Shown here piece after piece: positions 45,874 through 52,819 of a stretch of DNA of 64,000 bases. This DNA is from Mogibacterium sp. (GTDB taxonomy: Bacteria; Bacillota; Clostridia; Peptostreptococcales; Anaerovoracaceae), in the NCBI GenBank assembly GCA_017404265.1, contig JAFRCS010000004.1, positions 37,300-101,299 of the forward strand, written 5' to 3'. Both the position numbers and the translations under genes were made by a program. Under the pieces are notes generated by a model that saw only the letters and a list, made by a program, of their open reading frames with translations, made no database searches and was not told the DNA's origin. Each line of letters starts with the position of its first letter. Within the stretch, counting starts at the first letter, position 1.

Positions 45874-46274
45874 TGGATAAAAAAGACATCAACAAAATGA
45901 ATACGAGCACTCTTGCGTACCTTGGGGACGCTGTCTTTGAGGTCATAGTGCGCGAGAAGATAGTGACCGAGAAGCCGGGAGACGTGGACAGGGCCCATCA
46001 TACGGCCGTCAGATATGTGTCCGCGGCGGGCCAGGCCAAGGCCGCAAAGGCCATGGTTGCCGAAGGATTTCTGACTGAAGAAGAGGAGCACATATATAAG
46101 AGGGCGCGAAATCACCGATCCATGTCGAGACCGCAGAACGCGGATCCGCGCGAGTATAAGATAGCTACCGGCTTCGAAGCCCTGCTGGGCTACCTCTACC
46201 TGTCGGACGACAGGCAGAGGCTCCGCGAGATCGCGGCTGAAGCCGTCCGCATAGTCGACGGGAAAAAACAATAG
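45873..46274 (+). CDS. mrnC: Mini-ribonuclease III
   Basis: 133 residues: a lone RNase III catalytic domain without the RNA-binding domain. NTSTLAYLGDAVFEVIVREKI holds the signature acidic residues, and YKIATGFEALLGYLYL the second Glu-bearing helix. Matures 23S rRNA in Bacillus. Start overlaps the thyA stop and a terminator follows, closing the cysS operon. Confidence 0.95.
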   Translation: MDKKDINKMNTSTLAYLGDAVFEVIVREKIVTEKPGDVDRAHHTAVRYVSAAGQAKAAKAMVAEGFLTEEEEHIYKRARNHRSMSRPQNADPREYKIATGFEALLGYLYLSDDRQRLREIAAEAVRIVDGKKQ

Positions 46275-46278
46275 TGAC

Positions 46279-46308
46279 AGAGGATGGCAGAAATGTCATC
46301 CTCTTTTG
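46279..46308 (+). terminator. Terminator after mrnC
   Basis: AGAGGATG (46279-46286) pairs with CATCCTCT (46297-46304) around a 10-base loop, followed by TTTT. Confidence 0.8.
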
Positions 46309-46328
46309 CTTTGCGCGGATACAAGCTA

Positions 46329-46337
46329 TGGTATAAT
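46329..46337 (+). promoter_or_regulatory. pgeF promoter (extended -10)
   Basis: TGGTATAAT, a full extended -10, ends only eight bases before ATG 46346. The expected start of transcription falls within a few bases of the start codon. Confidence 0.65.
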
Positions 46338-46345
46338 GAGACGCG

Positions 46346-47251
46346 ATGAAAATCCTATTCTCAAATGACAAAAAGATATTCAACGAACACACGGACGGCA
46401 TACCGTACGTCTCCTTTGACATGCTCGACAGGATGGGCATACCGAATCTCTACAGCACCAGATTCGTAAGATGGGATGAGGAGAGCGGAAGAGGCGTCGA
46501 AGGGCTCAGGACGGCCATCATGAAAAAGGACGACATGGCAGAGGCGGCGCCGGTCTGCAGGGCCAACAGAGAACTGCTGGCTCGTCAGCTTGGCTCAACC
46601 ATCTCGATGGAACTTGCCACTGACCAGAAGCATACCAACAATGTGTATGTGGCGACCCGCAGAGAAGACCTCGGAGTCGCGCCTGTCGGTCCGGCAGCTC
46701 TGCACAGGCAGTTCGTGGACGGCATAGTTACCGACATTCCGGACGCGCTTCTTACAGCGTTCGGTGGGGACTGCCCGCCGGTGTATATAGTCGATCCGGT
46801 CAGAAAGGCCATGGGCCTGGTCCACGCAGGATGGAAGGGCACTCTGGCGAAGATACCGCAGGTGGCAATAGCCCAGATGATAGTGAAACTGGGCTGCGAT
46901 CCGTCTGACATGTACGCAGCCATAGGCCCGGGCGTATGCAAGGACTGCTATGAGATGGGTGACGAAGTATATGACGCTTTCGCTGAGCAGTGGAGCCGTG
47001 AAGACGCGGATCATCTGCTTAGCCGCTATCCTGCAAAAGATAAAGACGGCAGAGAGATACCTGGCGGCAAGTATCATCTGGATCTCAGGGAAGCAAATAA
47101 GATGACCCTTCTCAGGTCGGGGATACCTGAAGATCACATAGCCGTATCCAACATATGCACGATGTGCAACGTCGATACGTTCTACTCATATCGCGGCCGC
47201 AGACTCGAGAACGAGCAGGTGGCCATGCTGGTGAATCATTGGGAGAAGTGA
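46346..47251 (+). CDS. pgeF: PgeF/YlmD-type multicopper-oxidase-fold protein (purine nucleoside phosphorylase / peptidoglycan editing factor)
   Basis: 301 residues of the YfiH/LACC1 family. Metal and active-site motifs: DQKHTNNVYV, GGDCPPVYIVDP with the conserved Cys, LVHAGWKGTLAKIP near 158 with the His, and GPGVCKDCYEMGDEVYDAF. Family members have been described as purine nucleoside phosphorylase/adenosine deaminase and, in E. coli, as an editor of wrong peptidoglycan precursors; which applies here is open. No ribosome site precedes the ATG, and the -10 box is eight bases upstream, so the message is probably leaderless. folA follows after one base. Confidence 0.92.
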   Translation: MKILFSNDKKIFNEHTDGIPYVSFDMLDRMGIPNLYSTRFVRWDEESGRGVEGLRTAIMKKDDMAEAAPVCRANRELLARQLGSTISMELATDQKHTNNVYVATRREDLGVAPVGPAALHRQFVDGIVTDIPDALLTAFGGDCPPVYIVDPVRKAMGLVHAGWKGTLAKIPQVAIAQMIVKLGCDPSDMYAAIGPGVCKDCYEMGDEVYDAFAEQWSREDADHLLSRYPAKDKDGREIPGGKYHLDLREANKMTLLRSGIPEDHIAVSNICTMCNVDTFYSYRGRRLENEQVAMLVNHWEK

Positions 47252-47252
47252 T

Positions 47253-47747
47253 ATGAATCTGATAGTCGCAGCGGACAAAAAGTGGGGCATAGGAAAGGAC
47301 GGCGGGCTTCTTGCGCACCTTCCGGCCGACATGAAGTACTTCAGAGAGCACACCGAAGGCAAGGCTGTCGTCATGGGACGCAAGACCCTGGAGTCGCTCC
47401 CGGGCAAAAAAGGTCTGCCTAAAAGGGTAAATTATGTGCTGACAAAGAATCCGGACTTCAAGGCGGAGCGCTGCATAGCGGTCCACACCGAGGACGAGCT
47501 TTGGGATGCCATTTCAAGATATGACCCGGAAAATGTCTGGCTCATAGGCGGAGCTACGCTCTACAACTGGTTCTACAACATGTGCGACAGGCTCTATGTC
47601 ACGAAGATGGACGCTGACCTCGGAGCTGACACTTTCATTACCAATTTCGATGAGGACCCGGACTTCGAGATCATATCGGAGAGCGAGCCGGTAACGGAGA
47701 ACGGCATCACATACAGATTTGTGGTGTATGAGAAAAAGGCCGGTTAA
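47253..47747 (+). CDS. folA: Dihydrofolate reductase
   Basis: 164 residues. Family marks: MNLIVAADKKWGIGKDGGLLAHLP with the substrate-binding Asp-equivalent region, AVVMGRKTLESLPG, and VWLIGGATLYNWF near 100 with the NADPH glycine pair. Regenerates tetrahydrofolate used up by ThyA. Separated from pgeF by one base, with GGGAGAA as ribosome site inside pgeF. Trimethoprim target; sensitivity cannot be read from the sequence alone. Confidence 0.96.
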   Translation: MNLIVAADKKWGIGKDGGLLAHLPADMKYFREHTEGKAVVMGRKTLESLPGKKGLPKRVNYVLTKNPDFKAERCIAVHTEDELWDAISRYDPENVWLIGGATLYNWFYNMCDRLYVTKMDADLGADTFITNFDEDPDFEIISESEPVTENGITYRFVVYEKKAG

Positions 47748-47772
47748 GATCATATATACAGGAAAGACAATC

Positions 47773-48702
47773 ATGAGCAAAAGAGATAACAAGAGATTCA
47801 ACGACAAGGAAAGAAAGAGTGCTCCTAAGAGGGGAGGCAAAAACCGCCGCGACTACGGCGACAGTTATGAGCCAAAGAGAAGGACATCGGGCAAGGCGCG
47901 CAGCGACGCCCGCAGGGTGCTTGGCTTTGATGCGGGAGAATCATTCGAAGATCGGCGTCCTCAGATAGGAAACGACGGCCTCGAGGTGGTGGCCGGCCGC
48001 AATCCTGTAGTCGAAGTCCTCTCGGGCGAACGTGATGTTGAGCGTGTCTTCATCGCTGACGGTTCGGAAGGCTCGGTATCCAAGATAGTAGCTCTTGCCA
48101 GAGAAAAGGGAGTCATAGTCGACTTCGTTCCTAAGGAGAAGATAGACGCGATGGCGCCGGGCGTTAAGCACCAGGGCGTTGTCGCGAAGGTAAGCGAGTA
48201 TAAATATGCTGAGATGGATGATGTCTTTGCCAAGGCGGAAGCATCCGGTGAAGATCCTTTTATCATCATATTGGACGAGATCACAGATCCTCATAACCTC
48301 GGAGCCATCATCAGGACTGCCGAGTGCGCGGGAGCTCATGGAGTCATCATCCCAAAGCGCAGGGCCGCGTCTCTCACACAGACCGTAGCCCTGTCCGCAG
48401 CCGGAGCGATAGAGAACATGCCCGTGGTGCAGGTCACCAACCTCGGACGCGCGATAGAGGATCTCAAGGATAAGGGCATCTGGGTAGGAGCAGCCGACAT
48501 GGACGGCCAGACATATTATGAAGCAAACCTTACGGGCCCTATAGCCATTGTCATAGGCAACGAGGGCAAAGGCGTCGGCCGCCTGGTAAAGGAGAAGTGC
48601 GATTTTGTCCTTTCCATTCCTATGTACGGAAAGATCAACTCGCTGAATGCATCCAACGCGGCCGCTGTTTTGATGTATGGCATAAGGAGAGCCAGAGGTT
48701 AG
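47773..48702 (+). CDS. rlmB: 23S rRNA (guanosine-2'-O-)-methyltransferase RlmB / TrmH family
   Basis: 309 residues from ATG 47773 (AGGAAAG upstream). A basic, probably disordered N-terminal ~75 residues (Arg/Lys/Ser-rich) is followed by the substrate-binding domain (VVAGRNPVVEVLSG; HQGVVAKVSEY) and the SPOUT fold with knot motifs ILDEITDPHNLGAIIRTAECAG, IVIGNEGKGVGRL and SIPMYGKINSLNASNAAAV. 2'-O-methylates a ribose of 23S rRNA (G2251 in E. coli), though related enzymes modify tRNA. The basic extension is longer than usual. A structured element begins six bases after its stop. Confidence 0.94.
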   Translation: MSKRDNKRFNDKERKSAPKRGGKNRRDYGDSYEPKRRTSGKARSDARRVLGFDAGESFEDRRPQIGNDGLEVVAGRNPVVEVLSGERDVERVFIADGSEGSVSKIVALAREKGVIVDFVPKEKIDAMAPGVKHQGVVAKVSEYKYAEMDDVFAKAEASGEDPFIIILDEITDPHNLGAIIRTAECAGAHGVIIPKRRAASLTQTVALSAAGAIENMPVVQVTNLGRAIEDLKDKGIWVGAADMDGQTYYEANLTGPIAIVIGNEGKGVGRLVKEKCDFVLSIPMYGKINSLNASNAAAVLMYGIRRARG

Positions 48703-48707
48703 CAGAG

Positions 48708-48906
48708 TACGCAGATAGTAACGACGGAGAACACTCCGCAGAAAGTGCAGAAGCACACCGCAGCAGCGGTCTGACAGCGAAAGGAACCACGGGAACTAGA
48801 GCGCGCGAAGCGGGCTCATTCCCGTGGGCCCATGGAGGACCGGTGATGCGGCATGTGCTTCGTGCTTTTGAGGACGTGAGCCGGCGGTACTATCTGCGTA
48901 TTTTTT
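48708..48906 (+). ncRNA. Structured 3' element, family B copy 1
   Basis: A perfect 13-bp terminal stem (48708-48720 with 48888-48900), running straight into TTTTTT (48901-48906), encloses a core shared with the copy at 60353. GCAGAAAGTGCAGAAGCACA is identical in both, as is GTGCTTCGTGCTTT near the 3' side; GAAGCACA can pair with TGTGCTTC. A hairpin CCACGGGAA/TTCCCGTGG (48787-48795 with 48819-48827) has the same place but different base pairs in the other copy. The terminal stem plus T-run could itself end transcription. Not a recognised RNA class to me. Confidence 0.72.
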
Positions 48907-48938
48907 CAAAAAAGGTTCCAAAACGAACAAGAAACCGC

Positions 48939-48967
48939 TTGACTTTGTAACCCTTGCAAAGTATACT
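48939..48967 (+). promoter_or_regulatory. Promoter of the rpmG-secE-nusG operon
   Basis: TTGACT (48939-48944), 17 bases, TATACT (48962-48967). The leader to rpmG is about 100 bases. Confidence 0.78.
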
Positions 48968-49071
48968 CATTGAGCGACTTTAAGAAGAAAATCGGAGCAC
49001 TGGGCAACCGGGCTTCGAGTTTTCGATTGAAAAGACAGTAAATTCAAGCTTTATACATAAGGAGAAAAGAG

Positions 49072-49233
49072 ATGGCAGCAGGCGTAAGACAGAAAGTCAT
49101 CCTGGCATGCACAGAGTGCAAGCAGAGAAACTACAATACCATGAAGAATAAGAGAAACAATCCTGACAGGATCGAACTCATGAAGTATTGCAAGTTCTGC
49201 AACAAGGAGACTCTCCACAAAGAGACCAAGTAA
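49072..49233 (+). CDS. rpmG: 50S ribosomal protein L33
   Basis: 53 residues: [20 protein letters not shown] start, four Cys as two CxxC pairs (CTEC and CKFC) binding zinc, and ending HKETK. AAGGAG precedes ATG 49072. Located ahead of secE and nusG as is usual in Firmicutes. The zinc form suggests function under zinc-replete growth; no zinc-free paralogue is seen here. Confidence 0.97.
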   Translation: MAAGVRQKVILACTECKQRNYNTMKNKRNNPDRIELMKYCKFCNKETLHKETK

Positions 49234-49260
49234 TCACCAGGGTAATCACGGAGACTTAAA

Positions 49261-49563
49261 ATGGCTAACAGCAATAACAACGGAAGCAAGGAAGATCTCG
49301 CAAAAGCAGCAGCTAAGGCTTCCGCAAATAAACAGGCTCAGAATAAGGGTAAGAGTCAGGGCAAGAAGAGAACAGGACTCATCGCATACCTCAAGGGCGT
49401 CAGACAGGAGTTCAAGAAGGTCGTATGGCCTACAAGAGAAGAACTCGTAACTGATACCGTTGTTGTGTTCGCCTGCGTTATTTTCTTCGCAGTAGCATTC
49501 TGGCTGATCGATACGGGCTTCCTGGCTGCTCTCAAGGGCATCCTCGGAATAACCCTGTCCTGA
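49261..49563 (+). CDS. secE: Preprotein translocase subunit SecE
   Basis: 100 residues. A 40-residue polar Lys/Ala/Asn-rich N-terminus is followed by the amphipathic helix with the signature YLKGVRQEFKKVVWPTREEL and one membrane helix at ~62-88 (TVVVFACVIFFAVAFWLI). Clamps the SecYEG channel. Lies between rpmG and nusG in one transcript. Confidence 0.96.
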   Translation: MANSNNNGSKEDLAKAAAKASANKQAQNKGKSQGKKRTGLIAYLKGVRQEFKKVVWPTREELVTDTVVVFACVIFFAVAFWLIDTGFLAALKGILGITLS

Positions 49564-49578
49564 CCCAAGGAGATTTAA

Positions 49579-50199
49579 ATGACAGATAAGATCGATAACA
49601 TCGAAAATATCGAAACTGCCGAAACCAAAGAACCGGTAAAGTCCAGCGTGTCCCCGCTCGAAGGCGAGGGCCTCAGAGGCGACGGTACCGCGAAGTGGTA
49701 TGTGGTGCACACATATTCCGGCTATGAGAACAAGGTAAAGAACAGCATCGACAGGATGGTTGAGTACCGCGGCATGCAGGACCTCATCCAGGAAGTCGTG
49801 ATCCCGACAGAAGACAGGATCGAGATCAAGGACGGAGTCAAGAAGGTAAAGACCCGCAAGCTGTTCCCGGGATACGTTGTCATCAAGATGGTGGTAAACA
49901 ACGAGACATGGTACCTGGTGCGTAACACCGAAGGCGTTACAGGTTTCGTTGGACACGGTTCCGATCCTATTCCTCTGACAAAGGAGGAGATCGTAAGGAT
50001 GGGAATCGAGAAACTCAGGATCGACCTGGATATCGAGGTCGGCGACACGATCCGCATCATCGGAGGAGTCTTCGAAGGCCAGCTCGGCATAGTCGAAGCC
50101 ATCAATCCGGAGAAGCAGATCGTAAAGGTCCGCATCTCGATGTTCGGTAGAGATACCCCTGCGGAGATCGAATTCTCCCAGGTCAGCAAGCTGCGTTAG
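49579..50199 (+). CDS. nusG: Transcription termination/antitermination protein NusG
   Basis: 206 residues. An extra acidic N-terminal tail of ~35 residues precedes the NGN domain (KWYVVHTYSGYENKVKNSI) and the C-terminal KOW domain (VGDTIRIIGGVFEGQLGIVE). Links RNA polymerase with Rho or ribosomes. Ribosome site AAGGAG at 49566. The N-terminal tail is longer than in Bacillus (about 177 residues) and its role is unknown. Confidence 0.97.
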   Translation: MTDKIDNIENIETAETKEPVKSSVSPLEGEGLRGDGTAKWYVVHTYSGYENKVKNSIDRMVEYRGMQDLIQEVVIPTEDRIEIKDGVKKVKTRKLFPGYVVIKMVVNNETWYLVRNTEGVTGFVGHGSDPIPLTKEEIVRMGIEKLRIDLDIEVGDTIRIIGGVFEGQLGIVEAINPEKQIVKVRISMFGRDTPAEIEFSQVSKLR

Positions 50200-50232
50200 C
50201 GGCCTGCTAAAAACTTAAGAAAGGAGACAGCA

Positions 50233-50658
50233 ATGGCAAAGAAGATCGACGGCTATATCAAGCTGCAGATCCCTGCCGGAGGAGCCACTCCTGCACCACC
50301 GGTTGGTCCGGCTCTCGGACAGAAGAGCGTCAACATCATGGACTTCTGTAAGCAGTTCAATGCAAGGACACAGGACCAGGCAGGAATGATCATCCCAGTA
50401 GTCATCACAGTCTACACAGACAGATCATTCGACTTCGTGTGCAAGACTCCGCCAGCCGCAGTCCTCATTAAGAAGGCAGCCGGCATCGAGCACGCTTCCG
50501 GAACCCCTAACAAGGAAAAGGTCGCATCAATCACGCTCGCACAGGCAGAAGAGATCGCAAAGACAAAGATGCCGGATCTCAATGCAGCATCCCTCGAGGC
50601 AGCAGTAGACATGATCAAGGGAACAGCCCGCAGCATGGGAGTCACGGTAGTTGAGTAA
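50233..50658 (+). CDS. rplK: 50S ribosomal protein L11
   Basis: 141 residues, standard length. [21 protein letters not shown] near the N-terminus is the L11 signature; the C-terminal RNA-binding part ends [15 protein letters not shown] ([12 protein letters not shown]). Binds the GTPase centre of 23S rRNA, also needed for stringent response by RelA. Followed by rplA after 44 bases. Confidence 0.98.
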   Translation: MAKKIDGYIKLQIPAGGATPAPPVGPALGQKSVNIMDFCKQFNARTQDQAGMIIPVVITVYTDRSFDFVCKTPPAAVLIKKAAGIEHASGTPNKEKVASITLAQAEEIAKTKMPDLNAASLEAAVDMIKGTARSMGVTVVE

Positions 50659-50702
50659 TGAAGTGGGAGGCTGAAAGCCGCTTGAACCACAAGGAGGAAA
50701 AA

Positions 50703-51398
50703 ATGAAAAGATCAAAGAGATACGCAGAGCTTGCGAAGTCTTATGACAAGCACGAGCTCGTAGACGTAGCAACTGCAGTTAAGCAGATCAAGAGCTTTGA
50801 CAACGCAAAGTTCGACGAAACAGTTGAGATGCACTTCCGCCTCGGAGTAGACGGCAGACACGCAGATCAGCAGGTAAGAGGAGCTATGGTTCTCCCTCAC
50901 GGCACAGGCAAGACCAAGAAAGTCCTGGTTTTCGCTAAGGGCCCTAAGGCAGAGGAAGCTCAGGCAGCAGGCGCTGACTTCGTAGGCGCTGAGGACATGG
51001 CAGAGAAGATCCAGAAAGAGAACTGGTTCGACTTCGACGCAGTCGTTGCGACACCTGACATGATGGGAGTCGTAGGACGCCTCGGTAAGATCCTCGGACC
51101 TAGAGGAATGATGCCAAACCCTAAGTCGGGAACAGTTACGATGGACCTCACAAAGGCCCTGGCAGACATCAAGGCCGGTAAGGTTGAGTACAGACTCGAC
51201 AAGTCCAACATCATTCACTGCATCATCGGCAAGAAGTCCTTCACAGAAGAGCAGCTGGTAGAGAACGCTAACGCACTCATCCAGGCTATCGCAAAGGCTA
51301 AGCCGGCAGCAGCAAAGGGACAGTACTTCAAGAGCATCAGCATCGCAGCAACGATGAGCCCTGGAGTAAAGATCAACCCTGCAACAGTTGTACTCTAG
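50703..51398 (+). CDS. rplA: 50S ribosomal protein L1
   Basis: 231 residues from ATG 50703, where AAGGAGG is ideally placed; the frame open from 50658 adds residues that do not belong. Signature [16 protein letters not shown] and [18 protein letters not shown]. Part of the L1 stalk and a translational repressor of the L11 operon in other bacteria. Confidence 0.98.
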   Translation: MKRSKRYAELAKSYDKHELVDVATAVKQIKSFDNAKFDETVEMHFRLGVDGRHADQQVRGAMVLPHGTGKTKKVLVFAKGPKAEEAQAAGADFVGAEDMAEKIQKENWFDFDAVVATPDMMGVVGRLGKILGPRGMMPNPKSGTVTMDLTKALADIKAGKVEYRLDKSNIIHCIIGKKSFTEEQLVENANALIQAIAKAKPAAAKGQYFKSISIAATMSPGVKINPATVVL

Positions 51399-51427
51399 TC
51401 TGAAAAGACAAAAAGAAAAGCGAATAT

Positions 51428-51526
51428 CCAACCTAAGACAGCGGGTGCGAAAGCTTAATTTCCCGCCGAGGTACAATTCATAGATTTGAACCCCGCTGTC
51501 TCCATGACCGCGGGGTATTTGTACCT
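51428..51526 (+). promoter_or_regulatory. Ribosomal protein L10 leader (rplJL autoregulation)
   Basis: Matches the L10 leader pattern: CCTAAGACAGCGGGTG, TTAATTTCCCGCCGAGGT and a closing CCCGCTGTC. GACAGCGGG (51437-51445) pairs with CCCGCTGTC (51492-51500), and AGGTACAA (51469-51476) with TTGTACCT (51519-51526). CCCCGC (51491-51496) can instead pair with GCGGGG (51510-51515), so two exclusive folds exist, one terminator-like. The L10-L12 complex binds such leaders to limit its own synthesis. Confidence 0.9.
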
Positions 51527-51571
51527 ACATGACAAAATAAGGCGAAGGGATATCGCCGGAAAGGAGAAAAA

Positions 51572-52069
51572 ATGTCTGTAGAAGCAAAGCAAGCTAAACA
51601 GGTCGTCATCGACGAGATCAAGGAAAAATTCGAAAAGGCCGGATCCATCGTCGCAGTTGACTATCTGGGACTCACTGTAGCCGAGGCTGACAAGATGAGA
51701 GCAGATCTCAGAAAGGAAGGCGTCGACTTCACAGTATATAAGAACACGCTGATCAAAAGAGCGATCGACGGTACGGAATTCGCAGGACTCGCAGAAGGCG
51801 ACATCCTGAAAGGCTCAACAGCACTCGCATTCAGCGGCGAGGACGCTACAGCCGGCGCAAGAGTTCTGGCCAAGGCCATCAAGGAATTCAAGAAGATGGC
51901 ATTCAAGGGCGGATACGTTGAAGGCAACGTAATGGACAAGGCCCAGACAGAAGAGTTCGCAAGCATTCCGGGAAGAGAAGTTCTCATCGCACGTTTCATG
52001 GGAAGCATCCAGAGCCCGATGACAAAGCTGGCGCTCACTCTCAAAGCGATCGCAGAAAAAGAAGCATAA
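51572..52069 (+). CDS. rplJ: 50S ribosomal protein L10
   Basis: 165 residues. Signature region VDYLGLTVAEADKMRADLRKEGVDF and YKNTLIKRA; ends with the helix that carries L7/L12 dimers. AAAGGAG precedes ATG 51572. Lies behind its own L10 leader and ahead of rplL. Confidence 0.98.
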   Translation: MSVEAKQAKQVVIDEIKEKFEKAGSIVAVDYLGLTVAEADKMRADLRKEGVDFTVYKNTLIKRAIDGTEFAGLAEGDILKGSTALAFSGEDATAGARVLAKAIKEFKKMAFKGGYVEGNVMDKAQTEEFASIPGREVLIARFMGSIQSPMTKLALTLKAIAEKEA

Positions 52070-52134
52070 TTACACTAATCTACAAACAAGGCGGCAAAGC
52101 CGCGTAACGAACATTTTGGAAAAGGAGAAAAACA

Positions 52135-52500
52135 ATGGATAAGACTCAGATCATTGAGGCTCTGAAGAGCATGACTATTCTTGAGATCAACGAGCTCGTT
52201 AAGGCTCTTGAGGAAGAATTCGGCGTAAGCGCAGTAGCAGTAGCAGCACCTGCAGCAGGCGGTGCAGCAGCAGCTGAAGAGGAAGAGAAGAGCGACTTCA
52301 ACGTCGTACTGAAGGAGATCGGACAGGAAAAGATCAAGGTTATCAAGGCTGTCAGAGAAGCTACAGGACTCGGCCTGAAGGAAGCAAAGGAACTCGTAGA
52401 CTCCGCCCCTGCAACAATCAAGGAAGGTGCGCTGCCTGACGAAGCTAACGCTCTTAAGGAAGCCCTCGAGGCAGTTGGCGCTGTAGTTGAACTTCAGTAA
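52135..52500 (+). CDS. rplL: 50S ribosomal protein L7/L12
   Basis: 121 residues. N-terminal dimer helix ([26 protein letters not shown]), Ala-rich hinge (~38-52), and the factor-binding C-terminal domain ([20 protein letters not shown]). Recruits elongation factors. Strong ribosome site AAAAGGAG. A structured element starts 24 bases after the stop. Confidence 0.98.
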   Translation: MDKTQIIEALKSMTILEINELVKALEEEFGVSAVAVAAPAAGGAAAAEEEEKSDFNVVLKEIGQEKIKVIKAVREATGLGLKEAKELVDSAPATIKEGALPDEANALKEALEAVGAVVELQ

Positions 52501-52523
52501 CCAATAATTGAAATTGCCGATGA

Positions 52524-52651
52524 CATACACTCCGAGAGGAGACTCGCAGGCCGCCGGCACTTAGCGATTGACGAGTCGCAAGACGAAGTCAGAGCTTAGT
52601 ACCGCTGCAGGCCGGAGCGGGCGAGAGCCCGGTCGACGCGAGGAGTGTATG
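52524..52651 (+). ncRNA. Structured 3' element, family A copy 2
   Basis: Terminal stem CATACACTCC/GGAGTGTATG (52524-52533 with 52642-52651) can be extended outward through two A-G mismatches. Core shared with 30660: AGGCCGCCGGCACTTA, CGATTG, CAGAG, TTAGTACCGCTGC. The hairpin at 52618-52631 reads CGGGC-GAGA-GCCCG where copy 1 has CTTGC-GAGA-GCAAG, two compensatory pair changes under the same GNRA loop. No T-run follows, so simple termination is unlikely for this copy. Confidence 0.72.
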
Positions 52652-52706
52652 GCAGCGGAACCCATTACAAATTGGACTATGAGATATTAGTCCGACCCAC
52701 GCAATA

Positions 52707-52735
52707 AAATGAGCCCCGGCTTTCGAGGCTCATTT
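52707..52735 (+). terminator. Hairpin between rplL and rpoB (weak terminator or attenuator)
   Basis: AAATGAGCC (52707-52715) pairs with GGCTCATTT (52727-52735). Only three Ts end the stem, so it may be leaky, reducing rather than stopping readthrough into rpoBC. Confidence 0.5.
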
Positions 52736-52819
52736 CGTGCGTATTAAGAGCCGTAAAATACGGCAAAAAACAGACAAAATTCTGCACTTTTTAAGAAACA
52801 ACAGAAGGAGCATAACACA

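Noticed and set aside
48597..48950. 117-codon frame covering the end of rlmB and the family B element
   Set aside because: The same region is explained by rlmB and by an RNA with compensating stems; no start signal.
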